Shown here: piece by piece, positions 34,648 to 46,135 of the stretch
Numbering within the stretch: the first letter of the stretch is position 1
How the letters are laid out: the number at the start of each line of letters is the position of its first letter
Assembly: GCA_033439685.1 (NCBI GenBank)
Contig: JAUEDM010000006.1
Span: 1,426,001 to 1,490,000, forward strand
Source of the DNA: Apodospora peruviana
Lineage: Eukaryota; Ascomycota; Sordariomycetes; Sordariales; Lasiosphaeriaceae
DNA length: 64,000 nt
Direction of reading: 5' to 3'
Translations under genes and position numbers: made by a program
The notes under the pieces: generated by a model
What the model was told of the DNA's origin: nothing
Databases searched by the model: none
The model's input: the letters and a program-made list of their open reading frames with translations, nothing else

Positions 34648-35561
34648 CCCCGGGTCCGGGTTATCATGGTCCGGCACGGCATGCAAACTATGGTGGGGGT
34701 CGGCAAGCGGTGGTGGTTCGGACGGCAACGGTTGTCGGAGATGTGCAGGCGTCGGCGCTTATGACGTAGTGGGCGAAGGACGGAAACGAGCGGGTTTGGG
34801 AATGGGTTGAGGGAAATATAGATCAATCGCGTCAGGCTCGGTGACAAAGCGACCTTTGGTGACCGGCTAAGGATACGGCATTCTCGAAAGGACGAAAAAG
34901 TCGGACCGGCGCTGTTACAGCATGTTGTTTTCGGGATTGCCAGGCACGCGGGGAGTGTGGCAGGAGGAGACGGACGAAAAATCACGATGGAACAGCGAAT
35001 TAGAAAGTGGAGTGAGCCTGACTGGACACTGGAGGTGAGGGTTGGAAATGTGGCTTGGTGCGTTGGCAGCCTTGCAAAAGCGAGTTTCCAGGTGTGGCGC
35101 CCACAAAAGCTGACCAATGGCAGCACAGCTCTTTGACTGAGTCTGATCTAGTTAGCGCGCGTTTTCCTGGTTCCAAGTTTTTGTTCTGTTCCAGTGATCC
35201 CGAGTCCCGACGACTGAAAATGTGGGATGCACAAACTCAGGAGTCAAATGATTTAGGTTCAAACACGTTCCACCCGTGATCGTTCACTTTGACAATAATA
35301 AATCTTAAGGTAATATGGCCCACTCAAAGGCGTATTTGACTTTCAAAAAGCTATTGGAGAGTTTTTGTGTAAGCTCTCGAATTAAAATGTACATCCAGAT
35401 GGAAAGGTTGAATTCTGACCTCTTGGTGGCCTTTAAAAGGATGGTTCTCTTCCAAGTAGCCTGTCGTGGGAATGAGAGACGATACACAGCATCCAGCACC
35501 AGATGATACCAACTGTTCTGTGATAACAAGACGAGAAGTAATATCGTAAGAGACATCAACA
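34648..35561. promoter_or_regulatory. Intergenic region upstream of SAL1-type carrier
   Basis: About 910 bp. It contains the carrier's promoter and 5' leader. Open frames here overlap antisense and show no recognisable domain. Confidence 0.4.
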
Positions 35562-36000
35562 ATGGTCGAACTTTGGGGCCGGGAACCCCCTAGGAGGTTT
35601 GGATGGGCAATGACATGGCCCCGTGTGGTCGATGTCCGCTTCGGGCCTCGCTGGCGCTGGGGGAGTATGTGGGATTACATGAGAGGAGACAGAACACCAC
35701 ATACTCCCTATCATCACAAGACCAGTTCCAGGTCCGGACTTCGAAGACATCCCCTTGGACCCAAAACCTGCTCTGCTTGGTTGGGTATTGCGCTCGCTCA
35801 AGACACCTGCAGCACAAGTTTTCCAATATCTTGGTCAAATGATCCGAGGACGACCTTATCTCGAAGACCAGAGAGAATTCCGTCGCCCTCTACTACGATA
35901 TTTCGAGGCACGGTGGTGGTATGGCCTATTGGGCAACAGAGCATTTGAACGGATCCGATGGCCGGAACCCCCTCAGGAACTCGAGACTTTCACCGTCTAG
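35562..36000 (+). pseudogene. Possible small gene with one frameshift
   Basis: From the ATG at 35562 one frame reads a Trp/Arg-rich protein (WGREPPRRFGWAMTW, FGPRWRWGSMWDYMRG) to about 35715. From about 35686 a second frame, one base over, is open to the TAG at 36000 and reads protein-like sequence (PLDPKPALLGWVLRSLKTPA, FEARWWYGLLGNRAFERI, ending PPQELETFTV). The halves overlap and would join into about 146 aa if one base were gained or lost near 35690-35720. No intron with credible ends explains the shift. I do not recognise the family. It may be a relic, an assembly error, or chance open frames. Confidence 0.35.
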
Positions 36001-36389
36001 AGGCTGAAATCGGCTGCTCTTTAAGTTCAAGAACGACCGACTTCTTTTCAGATGACGGTTATTGAGTTGCGTTCTCGTTGTAGTTTTTCCCGTCTATTTA
36101 TTTTTGTTAGAGTTGATGTTGTTGGATCGTTCAATTGGTTTGTCGTCCGTCTCCAAACGCCACACAACACCCCTAACGACGGCACCGCAAGCCACATCTC
36201 GGTCCCGCTATGCCGAATCCGGCAATGAGCTCCCCGCTTCTCTTCTTCGACCTTCCTGTCATCCCAACCCCCTTCCAGGACTCGACTTATACAAATCTTA
36301 CCTTCTTTTCCCCCAGGGACGGAGCTGGCTTCACGTCCTTGCCTTTGCGCAGGACGCACCGGGACATCTATACTATTGATCCGCTCATC
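36001..36389. promoter_or_regulatory. Upstream region of cyclin C gene
   Basis: About 390 bp before the ATG at 36390. No gene is seen. The frame upstream of the ATG is open but lacks cyclin homology, so it is treated as leader. Confidence 0.45.
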
Positions 36390-37509
36390 ATGGCGGCCAA
36401 CTACTGGGAGTCGACCCAGCGGAAACACTGGCAGTTCACCAAGGACGAGTTAGCCACAATGCGCCAGAACCTCGAGGACGAAGACCCAGGTCTCGTGCAC
36501 ATGTTTCCCCTTCCCGAGCTGCGCTATCTCAACATCTACTTCAACCAACGTAAGCGGGAAACCCCTACGGCCCATCTTCTTGCTTCCGGGACTGACCCCT
36601 CCGAACCCTCTAGAGATCAATCGCCTGGGCAAGCGTCTCGGCGTGCGCCAGCAGGCCATGGCCACCGCCCAGATCTACGTCAAGCGCTTCTACACAAAGA
36701 TCGAGATCCGCCGAACGAATCCCTACCTGCTCATTGCCACCGCCGTCTACCTGGCATGCAAGATGGAGGAGACGCCCCAGCACATCCGCCTGGTCGGCCA
36801 GGAGGCCCGCTCGCTATGGCCCGGCGAAATGCACCACACCAACGCCGGCGAGACCACCACCAAGATGGGCGAGTGCGAGTTCTGGCTCATCTCCGAGATG
36901 AACTCGCAGCTCATCGTGCACCAGCCATACCGCACCCTGACCGCGCGCACGCCCGACTTTAGTCTCGTTCCCGAGGAGGTCTCGCTCGCCTGGTCGATTA
37001 TCAACGACCACTACATGACCGACCTGCCGTTACTCTATCCGCCGCACATTATTGCATTGACAGCTATTTTGCTGGCTGTAGTGATGCTGCCGACGCCTAA
37101 ATCGGCCGCCGGTGGCGCTTCTGCAGCAAATCCCCAGGTGCCGGGGCTTGCGGCCGCCCAGGCGGCGCTGGCGCAGATCCGCGCGGGTGTCGTGCCTACA
37201 GGCACGGGCGGTAATAGCGGCTCATCGACGCCGACCTTGACGCCGCAGAGCTCGGGCGGGTTGACGATGCTGGGGGAGAACGGCGGCGGCGTCGTTGGGG
37301 TGGTCGACAATAATGGCAACAAGGTGATCGACCCGAAGCTGGCCAAGGTGCAGCGTATCGGGCGCTGGCTGGCCGAAAGCAACATCGATATCGAGGCCAT
37401 GATCGACTGCACTCAGGAGCTTATTTCGTTCTACGAGTGCCACGAGAAGTACAACGACAAGCACACGCGCGAGCAGCTGAACCGGTTTATCAAGGCGAGG
37501 GGCCTATGA
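36390..37509 (+). CDS. SSN8: Cyclin C, RNA polymerase II Mediator kinase-module cyclin
   Basis: Regulatory subunit of the Mediator CDK8 kinase. Exon 1 36390-36549, intron 36550-36613 (GTAAGC...CTCTAG, 64 nt), exon 2 36614-37509; 1056 nt in frame, 351 aa. The start MAANYWESTQRKHWQFTKDE is the classical cyclin C N-terminus. The junction restores FNQQINRLGKRLGVRQQAM. The cyclin box continues with ATAVYLACKMEETPQHIR and CEFWLISEMNSQLIVHQPY. A Gly/Ser/Thr-rich insert of about 75 residues interrupts the second cyclin fold before IDPKLAKVQRIGRWLAESN, a common feature in filamentous fungi. The C-terminus ends in the helix EQLNRFIKARGL. It should act in the nucleus with Ssn3/CDK8. Confidence 0.95.
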
Positions 37510-37775
37510 TTTGAAAAGAGTTTGATGTGCTGGATACTGGTTGGGGTATTTTCCAGCCCGGCTTCGGCATTCATCGAACAAAATCATCAGACTGACTGAA
37601 GTCTTTGACAATAAAAAGCATTGTCAGCGACGGACGGAAAGAGCTCCGAGTTTATCAAGCCTCCAACGATCAAGACATAACACTTAAGGATTGGTGCGCG
37701 AGACAATTGGTACCGAATAAAAAGACTCCAATCTCTCGTCACCAGTCGTCTTGGCTAGTCTAGTCTAGCCTAGTT

Positions 37776-38945
37776 CTAGACTTTGATCCCCTCTGGCTGC
37801 GCGACGACATGCTGCGCTGGCGGCTGCGACCCAGGCTGCGACAGCACCAAGCCCTTCATAGTCGGCGGCGCCATGCCGACAGGATTCAGACCCCACGCGG
37901 TCGGGCTATCGTCGTGCACAGTCGTCCGCCTCAAATCGCGAACGTACGTGCCTTCGCCCGTCCACTCGCCCGCGCGGTGGAGCACGGCTCTGTTATCCCA
38001 GATGATCATGTCACCCGGCTGCTCCCACGCCACGGTCATGACATATTTGCGCTGCGTCGCGTGCCGGTTCAGAAGCTCAATCAGCTCCGCCGAGCATTCA
38101 GCTGTCATCCCGTTTCCTTCAAGATGATGCAGATGCGCGCCAATATACAAATTCATGCGCCCGCTCGGCTCGTGGCGCTGCACGATTTTGTGCCTGCTCA
38201 TTGGCTCCGGCTGCGCAGTCACCGGATCGATGTGGCTGTAGTAGTCCGGGCTGCCGAGCTTGCGCGAGTGCGCGATGCTGTGTGCGCCCGCAAAATCGCC
38301 CGCCAGCAGCTCTTTTCTCAAAGATTCAGGCAGATCGTCCCACGCGGTCCGGCTGTCGGCGAAGTCGGTGTTTCCGCCGGTGGAGGGGGGCGGGAGAGAG
38401 ACGGCACGGAGGAGGGAGAAGCTGGCCCGCCGCGGGTTGAAGCTGCTGTCGACGTGGAAGAGGCGGTTTCCCCTGTTGGAGTGGGCGCGCGGGCTGTCCA
38501 GGGAGACGATTTGGTTGCTGTCGTCGAGGTTGCCGGCATCGAAGAGCTCGATGTGGGCGTAGCGCAGCTTGTGCCCGTTGGTCAGGTAGCGAGAGACGTT
38601 GTCGAGGTCGCCGCCTAGACGTTGTGAGAAGGTGACGTGCGCGGCGTCAGTTAGACCGGTGTTGCGGAGGACGCAGACGCCGTACTTGTTTGGTTAGCTA
38701 ACCGATTTGGTGTGTATGGAGATGGGATATAGACGTATGGATATGCGATTGCCGATAGAGGATGGGTGCTAATCTGAGAGACATATCAAGTGCGTGGTTA
38801 TTTATACCTTAGTCATGGCTGCGCGGATCTCATCCAGCTGTGAGTCGGTTATGTTTTCAAAGTCTGAGATGCCCGAGATCTCGGCCCCAAATGTTGGGTG
38901 CAGTTCCTTGATGGTGATGGTCTTGAATGCCGGGGAAGAAGCCAT
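37776..38945 (-). CDS. TauD/TfdA-family Fe(II)/2-oxoglutarate dioxygenase
   Basis: Exon 1 38945-38808, intron 38685-38807 (GTATAA...CAAG, 123 nt, GCTAACC branch site), exon 2 38684-37776; 348 aa. The 2-His-1-carboxylate iron site is visible: FHVDSSF (HxD) and the distal VLHRAGEW. The 2-oxoglutarate-binding Arg region is YVRDLRRTTVHDD. The start MASSPAFKTITIKELHPTFGAEISGI is typical of TfdA/TauD proteins. Fungal members are usually annotated alpha-ketoglutarate-dependent 2,4-D dioxygenase, but natural substrates are sulfonates, taurine or other small acids; specificity is not decidable from sequence. No neighbouring transporter or cluster hints at the substrate. The protein is cytosolic by absence of targeting signals. 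Confidence 0.9.
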
Positions 38946-40203
38946 TGTGTTGGATTGCTTTGTCATTTCTGTCACGTTTGCTCGGTTCAGAAATTAGGAC
39001 ACCGAAGTTAACAGTTGTTCAGTGAATGATTTGACAGCCATCTGTGTGTGGTTGATGGCATATGAACTACTGTTTATATACGAATATTTTACCGGAGGTA
39101 GGATTCTCTCTGCATATTCTCAACTACCGGCACCGTGTAACCGGCCTCACAATGCGTGGGGGATTCAGGACGGACGGACGGGATATCCGGTATGTTCGGG
39201 GTGCGGGGGATTTGCAAAGAGAAAAGGAGGCGTGAGGAGTGGAGCGTTGCATCCCATCTGTCTCACTGCTTGAAGCTGCTACGTTCTCTATTGTTTGATG
39301 ATTCTGATTCGTAGCTGTGATAATCACCGCTGATCTGGTGGAATCTGATTCCCCATCTGACAATTATTTTTTGTTTCAAGTTCTGTTGAAAGCAGGGCGT
39401 CCTCCCCGTTCGAATTTGTGTTGACCATGTTCTGTCGAATATGTCACTCATCCGGGTTGTGAGTGGCCAGTTCAGATTAGGGGTTTAGTTTCGATGTAAG
39501 CAGGGAGTGTGTATCATTTCAGGATATAGTCTGCTTACTATCTATCTAGGTCGATGGGCAGGAAATGTATGTTCCCCCTTTTCCATGTCATTGATGCGCT
39601 CGACAAGCCCTGAGCAAAGCACAAAAAGCAGAGCAAAGCAAAGCATGACAACTCATGTAACCCCGATACAGGAAGATAGCTTCCTAATTGATGACGTCGA
39701 CTAGGTAATTATAGCTGAGTAGTTTAGTTGTCAACCCTCGGTAAAAAAAGATTGGGCAAAAATGATGAAGGAAAAGGTCTAGCAGAACCGGAGGTATCCA
39801 TCGCCGCTCAACCGTGAGGCCAACCCGCTTTCCCATGCATCCAGCAACCAAGCCATATTATTTTCCTCCTGTCCGTCCGGTTCGTATCCCACTGTAAACT
39901 CATCTCTGTCCAGGCCAGGGAATAAAAGAGAAAAGAATATAAATCGCCGCCATGAGAACCTAAGAAATTGCTCCCCTGACATAAAACCAATGTCATCGCA
40001 CCAGACAACATTCATCATGTCGGTGATGATCATGTCTCCCGACCTCACCATCCTTGAACTCCTTTTCCGTACCCCAGTGTGCTGCATTCCATCTGCCAGA
40101 GCCAAGTATCCTCACCATCATATCCTCCTCCATCCAGAACCAGCTCTCATAGTGTGCAGAAGAACCATGCCCAGTCAGCACACTGACTGTGTGTGCAGAG
40201 ACT
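38946..40203. other. Intergenic region
   Basis: About 1.26 kb between two minus-strand genes, the dioxygenase promoter and the BTB gene's 3' end. A loose AGCAAAG repeat occurs at about 39610-39645. No gene is recognised. Confidence 0.5.
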
Positions 40204-41513
40204 TCAGTCCGTGGACTCAGGCTTGATAATTTTGTCCTCATACGGCCCCTGCTGCAGACCAGGAATACGCTCATGGAACTCCTGGCGCGGCTTGATGCGC
40301 ATGATGGGAACATTACGTCCCATGATCCACTGCCAGTCGGACAGCATCTTGATCATCTCCCAGCCGACCTCTCCGCTCTGCCGGAGGATCTTCTCCCAGT
40401 CGGGGGGCAGCGGCCGGCGGTCGAGGCGCTTCGTACCAAAAAGGTGAAAGAGCGAGTGCGCGATCAGGAGGCGGCGCATGTGCGAGTCGGCCGGCGTGTT
40501 CTCGAACGCGTACAGGACGTCTTCCAAGTCAGGGCAGCGGACCTCGTTGGGGTCATCGGCCTTTTCCTTGGCGTCGTCGAACTTGAAGTAGGCGTAGAGC
40601 GCGTCGATGGCGGCGTTTTTGACGCCCGTGATGCCGATCTTGTCGCCCAGGACGTAGAGACCGATGCTATTTTGGGCAGAAAAGTGTTAGCAACTCTTGT
40701 CCAGTGTGATAATCTCGGATATGTGAACAGACAGTACTCACTAGTCACGAACGGTAATCTCCTTGCCGTCAGGCGGGCTAAAGCGAAAGATACGGGTGCC
40801 GCCTACGTTGGCAAAGGCGGTGCCGTACAACCAACGGACGAGCAAGGCAAACAGTTTGGGGTCCTCGTGCGGCATGTCAACTTCATCCATCGGCTCTTCG
40901 TCGTCGGTACCGTTGAAGATGTCGTCAAAGTACTTTGACTTGCTGCAGAGCAGCTTCTCATGGACAGCCCATCGCTTCATCTGCGGACCGACCACCACGG
41001 TAACAATCCGGTCCGTAAGCCAGCTAAGTGGGATGTTTGTCAGTACTTCTGTCTTTGCGTGTGCTCCGCGAGTCAGGGGTCAAAGCTGAACATGATGTCT
41101 ACCTACCGGTCCTCAACATCATCGTTACCGCCACCTGCGGGTAGAAACTCGCTAGAATCCGCAGTTGACGGAGCTGGCGTGCGCGAAGAGCGGCGGGCAG
41201 AAGGCGGCACAAACGGACGGGAGGAGGAAGGCGTCCTATCGGCGTAATGGATCCGCTCCGGAGGGGGAGCACGATCGAGCTGTCCACGGTCGGGATGAGC
41301 ACGCTCGGGAGGCACACTGTCAAGATGAACAGGCTCCGGATGAGCACGCTCAGGAGGAGCGCGTGCGGGATTACCACGATCGAGGTGAGGACGCTCGGGG
41401 GGGGGCATGCTGTCGAGATGGACATGCACAGGAGGAGCACGCTCAGGAGCAGGGCGGGCGAGATGACCACGACCTGGAGGAGGGCGGTCGGCGGCGGGGG
41501 CACGCTCAGTCAT
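40204..41513 (-). CDS. BTB/POZ domain protein
   Basis: Three exons, 41513-41107, 41023-40742 and 40666-40204, total 1152 nt in frame (383 aa). Introns have GTAGGT/CTTAG and GTGAGT/AATAG ends with CTGAC or CTAAC branch sites. The N-terminal ~115 residues are a Pro/Glu/Arg/His-rich repeat (units like PERAHPDRGQLDRAPP). The BTB fold starts at the second exon: TVVVGPQMKRWAVHEKLLCSKSKYFDDIFNG, then LFALLVRWLYG and YVLGDKIGITGVKNAAIDAL. The C-terminal part is helical. Fungal BTB proteins with this fold are usually of unknown function; some are Cullin-3 adaptors, but no partner motif is visible. Confidence 0.85.
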
Positions 41514-42885
41514 GTTGCTTTGTTCAGTGGTGTCTGATATTTGTGGTGCCGAAAAGCCTTTGTAGATAGCAAAAAGGATTGTTGTGCTTTGTGCGTGTGT
41601 GGTGGATGGAGAATGGCGGAGAAAGTCTTGAAGAGGGCCGTAGATGGGATGTTGAGTCAAAGTGTCGCGACGTGGTATATTAAGACAAGCGTACAAATGT
41701 TTGCACTTATCTGCTTGTGAATTTCTTGGAAGGAAACCCTCAGGTCCGTGCTTGTCACTCTGGTCGTGTGAGATGATGCGGGACAAATCGTTCCAGTGTG
41801 GAAGTTATGTGTTCGGGGACTGGAAGTGCGCTGGCGGGTGGAGGAAGAAGGGGCACTCTCGTCGCAGTTAACCTTTAGAAGTGGTGTGCCCGCTTAACAA
41901 CGGCGGGTTGTCGAAGCTGTCACTTTTCAGACGGAAATATATGTCTCGTCCGTCTGGTGTAAGGCGTATCTGAAGACTCCTATACCGCTCTGCTTATCTC
42001 CCTGCCACCTGACTCTGGCATCAGAACGGCTTCGACATGCTTTCATCCACGCATATAACGTATAGAACTGAACTGTCATCCCAAGTTGTTCAGTCTGATC
42101 CCAAATGAAAGACCGTATCTCTTGTTTACTCTTCCGGATGGCAAGGTCCTCGAGCAAACTCAAGTACGTAGGCAAGGTACCTATCTAACCGAGAGAAGAT
42201 CTAACGTGGTTCATTCTGCTCGTTGGCAGCTCTTTCTTAAGGGTTAATATCCTGAACAACGCCACTCACTTTTCAATGTAAGTACTAGCTGGACGGATGT
42301 GAAAACCCGTCTGGCTTAACAGTTGTTATAACTTTACCTGGATACCGGACAACTCGACTGAACAAGAGCGATCCAGTCTTAGGAGGAACCATGTAGTTCA
42401 CTAATTACTTTAATACGGAATGAACTGGCTAAGAAGGGCAGCCCAGGTTTGCAGTCATGACCTTTGTTCATTGCAATCTTGAAGTTGGACCCAGTGTTGG
42501 AAACAAAATGCAAAGACATGTAAATGATGAGGAAAGAGGCTTCTCGACATTGAAAATTATGTATACGCGAGCCACTATGCTAAGCAGAAGTTATGGGAGG
42601 TTAAAAGAAAAGTAGATGGAATCGCAAAGCTCGGAGTCGAGGCTGTGCATTCAAAAAGGGGCAACCTTACAAAGTGAACACAACCATGTACGGCCCGGAC
42701 ACGGTACTTTCTCAACATCTAAAGCGCTACCTATCCAACAGCTGTAGAGACAAGCTTCCCAAAGGGAATGCTGATTTATGTTAGGAGCAATCACCAGAAC
42801 ATAACAACCCGACCTTTCCATTTCACGTCCCACCATCTACCACCCACCACCTCATTCATAACTTCCTCAGCCCTGCAATAAGATC
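41514..42885. other. Gene-free region upstream of 5S rRNA gene
   Basis: About 1.37 kb, BTB promoter side, then up to the 5S gene. No coding sequence is recognised. Confidence 0.5.
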
Positions 42886-43004
42886 ACATACGGCCATAGA
42901 TAGTGGAAAGCTCGGGATCCCGTCCGCTCTCCCATAGATAAGCCACTAATCGCCATACTAGTAGTTGGGTCGGTGACGACCAGCGAATCCCTGGTGCTGT
43001 ATGT
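42886..43004 (+). rRNA. 5S ribosomal RNA gene (dispersed)
   Basis: 119 nt, full length. It contains the strongly conserved internal blocks CTCGGGATCCCGTCCGCTC, CCCATAGATAAGCC, AGTAGTTGGGTCGGTGACGA and CCAGCGAATCCCTGGTG, as in Neurospora-type 5S. The ends ACATACGGC and GCTGTATGT pair as helix I with one G-U wobble. It is followed directly by eight T residues, a Pol III terminator. In Pezizomycotina 5S genes are scattered singly, not in the rDNA repeat, and this agrees. Confidence 0.95.
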
Positions 43005-43011
43005 TTTTTTT
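43004..43011 (+). terminator. Pol III T-tract terminator of 5S gene
   Basis: Eight consecutive T residues begin at the last base of the 5S coding sequence. Confidence 0.9.
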
Positions 43012-43530
43012 CACTCTCCTAACTCTACACACTTCCTCACTCGTTTGCGGAGTATTTTGTAGTTCTTTCTTTTTGTATGTCAGTCCAAGTGAGTGCAGCT
43101 TGAATCCGCCGACCATGATATAACCAAAGCCTACATGAACCATATACTTGGATGCATGTTATAATGGCAAGCCAGCATGCCGGCAAGAGACAGACTCAAC
43201 AGGATTCCTCTTCCGCTCGACCGACCCGTTAGAGGGTGCTTTGACAAAGAAAAGACGGCCAACAAAAAAGCTGAGATCCGTCCGACTGCGTACAAGAAGC
43301 TCGTACTCAAAACCCAACCCCAACAAAGTCCAAGACCCGGAGCTTAAGGCAAAGAAAGCAAGACGAGTTTCATAAGGTTCAACAGGCGTATGAGCTAGCT
43401 GCTTATATATCTTCGCCCTGATAATATAAGGTAGGGAGGTATCCACCACTGACCTCGGTCAACAAATATACGTTCCCACTCTTGCATATAAACAAGTGGA
43501 AATACCCAGAAACACAACAGAACAGCAACA
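43012..43530. other. Spacer between 5S and tRNA genes
   Basis: About 520 bp. A small open frame on the plus strand (75 aa, Lys/Arg-rich) has no recognisable content and is not called. Confidence 0.4.
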
Positions 43531-43639
43531 GTCATTCTGGCGGAGTGGTTAACGCGCTGCCCTGCTAATAATAATAATCACAAAGTTAGCCTGCTAGGCA
43601 GTTCCTTCGGGAGCATAGGTTCGAATCCTATGGGTGACG
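43531..43639 (+). tRNA. tRNA-Ser(GCT) with intron
   Basis: The acceptor stem is GTCATTC/GGGTGAC, with discriminator G at 43639. D arm: GCG...CGC with AGTGGTTAA. Anticodon stem: CTGCC (43557-43561)/GGCAG (43597-43601), loop CTGCTA plus A. The anticodon GCT is at 43564-43566 and reads Ser codons AGC/AGT. A long type II variable arm, TCCTTCGGGA, fits Ser. T arm: ATAGG TTCGAAT CCTAT. The 28-nt intron 43568-43595 sits after position 37 and contains TTAGC, which pairs perfectly with GCTAA at the anticodon, as expected for a spliceable precursor. Confidence 0.93.
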
Positions 43640-45416
43640 TGAGAAACATCTGGAACCTACCTATATGAATGGAACTCAACTTTTCTTTTTCGTTCTTGTT
43701 CTCAATATTTTCCTTGTCTGACAGACCCAGCTGCCTACCTACCTACCATCGTAGGTGTAAACACACTGAAGTCGCACACGACTCGCATGTACTACGAACA
43801 TGCATATATCTAGGGTTTCCCCAGGAAGGAGAGACAACAACAACAAGAAAACACCGAGACATGGGGTCACAAACAGACAGATTCCTGGTACACAGACACA
43901 CTCACCGTCCACCATGGTGTCAAGTAAGTAGGACAGGCGGCAAAGGTCAAAGCTTTAGAAGAGACAAAGGACACACAATACACTGGAAGCCACTCATGTC
44001 CTCTCACGCCACTTTCGACGTCATGCAACAAGGAACAGACAACGCCGAATAACCATCACCACTCGCCACGTCGACGGTATATAAGCAGACACAAGTCCAA
44101 ACACATATCACCCAGATCAATCAAATCACTCAATGCATCACATCACAATCAAGAGATTCGAGTAGAATTAACGTCGGAATGGCGCGGCTTGGTATGAGCC
44201 GTTTCGCCAATCCCTCAAATTCGCATTTGATACAACGACAAAATAAAGTAACAGAGAAAAAACTCATTGCCGAAATAATAAAATAGTAATAGTAGAGTTT
44301 AAAAAAAAGCACAACACGACCCAACTCCGCCTTTGAAAGACCCGATTTCCGGTCCGGATATCCCCAGCTTTGACGCACGCGTTCCAACACTACACTCCAG
44401 AGCCCATCCCGCCAAAAGATAGCCAGCCAGCTCCTCATTCCATGTACGTACATAAACTTAGACCCTACACCCCCCTCCCAATAAAACTCCCTAGGTTGCA
44501 AGAAGAAAGAGTAAAAATGGGAAGAGGTATGTTCCCCGTCCCAATCCCAACAGCGCTCTCCCGCTCCCAAGACATATGTATGCGAGAACAACGCAGAAAA
44601 AAAGAACTCCCGAACATCGAACTCGTTCTATATGTCGAAAATCTTACTTCCCGTCTCTTTTTTCCCCTTCCCCGCTCGGTGGAATGATGAACTCGTGAGA
44701 CCCATTGTTGACCGTTAGATGACTTTTTATCGTGTGAATTTGTTAGAGTGTGGGAAGTCGCCGCTTCGTGAAAATGGAAAAACACCAAAACAACACCGTC
44801 CGCCACTCCTGTCAGTGTATGGTATCGAAAATGTAAAAGAAAAACGAGCCAAAGCCAAAGAACTCCCCGTCGTGAGACACCGATGCAAGTTTGCGATTAA
44901 GCGAGACCGATGAACATGTATGCTGCAAAACCGCCAGTTGGAATCATGTAAACAAAACGCCCCGTTCGTTGATATCAAAGAAAACAGCCCCCATCTTGAC
45001 AGAAGGTCGAAACACCGGCACCCAGGCTTTTTTGTTGGTATATTCGAATAAACAACAACGGAAGAAGTATCGAAAAGTCTTTCATCGCGCCATCCGAAAA
45101 TGTCAAATTTCCGCTTGAAAAACAAAGTGAGCTTATGTCGAAGTATTTTTGTACAGGTTGGGTATGTGCAGTCGTCGAGAAGGTCGAGGATCCAGTCGAC
45201 GACGGGTATATCGGATTGTCGCCCTTGCCTGCCGGAAAAGAAGAATGAAGAAGTCGACGCCTGCTACTTTTCCGTGTCGGTGTCCGCCAAGATGAACAGC
45301 TGCATAGATGGAATGAACGAGCAGTAATCTTTACAGTCCAAAGAACTTGCAGCGATGACGACGGCTAGTGCTTGGCTCCGTCTCGTCTGCCGTCACAGAA
45401 GCGAGACATCAGCCAG
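43640..45416. other. Gene-free region
   Basis: About 1.8 kb between the tRNA and the 3' end of the next minus-strand gene. A T-rich stretch at about 43680 may end Pol III transcription. Open frames up to 153 aa exist but are low-complexity or unlike protein. Part may be a long 3' UTR. Confidence 0.5.
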
Positions 45417-46135
45417 TTACCACCGTCGCCCCATGTTCTGCTGCATCCGGGCGGGGGATACCGATGGCGGCGGGCTGGACATAGTAATGCCAGTAGCAGG
45501 GTTGATGATCGGGATGGCATTACGGGCGCGGGTGGCAGCGGGTTGGTGAAGTTTCAGGGACGACTGCTGATGCTGGTATGTCGGAGGAACAAAGGCCGGC
45601 GATGTCGAGTTGAGAGAGAAGGATGATGCGACGGAGGTGGGTTGTTGCGTCGGAGAGCTTTGCGGCGAGTTGCTTGCCAGAGATGATCGCTCAGAGGATG
45701 AGCTGTGTATGGAAACACGCTTTACCGAGGAATCATTGTTAGCCCAATAGGTCCTTAGCAATGTGCGCACCAGCCTTCCGTGGAGTAGTGCAAAGGCAGC
45801 TCGACGGAAAGGTCTGGGTTCGCTCATTCAAGAACACTCACATCACTCTCGGTCAGCAAATTCGGGATGAAGTTGAAGTCGTCTTCAAGGTCAAATGACC
45901 GTATCGACTCGAACTCCATGCGATAGTTGTTGACTGGGTAAGGTAGCGACTCGTTCAGATCCTTCATGCTCCTGACATTCCGAAAGTGCTGGTTCGGGTT
46001 CGGGGTTTGTTGTTTCTGCACCGACAGCCTTGACGGCCCTCTCCGATTTCGCCCACCATGGTGGCTGTGGGAGGCAGCGGTCGGTGCCGCTGGTGTTGGA
46101 TGTTGCTGGTGGGTGTTGAAGTAGTACGAAGACAT
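45417..46135 (-). CDS. Small protein of unknown function, Ser/Gln/His-rich
   Basis: Two exons, 46135-45842 and 45719-45417, total 597 nt in frame (198 aa). The intron 45720-45841 has a GTGAGT donor and a GGGCTAACA branch site before AAAG. The N-terminus is MSSYYFNTHQQ, with Gln/His/Pro/Ala-rich and basic GGRNRRGPSRL segments. A conserved-looking acidic core follows (MEFESIRSFDLEDDFNFIPNLLTESD), then a Ser-rich stretch (SSSSERSSLASNSPQSS) and KLHQPAATRARNAIPIINP near the end. There is no membrane span, signal peptide or zinc motif. I do not recognise the family. The splice model is well supported because phase and frame agree. Confidence 0.68.

Noticed and set aside
44130..44591. 153-aa minus-strand open frame after the tRNA
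   Set aside because: Aromatic-rich, no domain, A/T-rich tracts inside; looks like non-coding or 3' UTR sequence.
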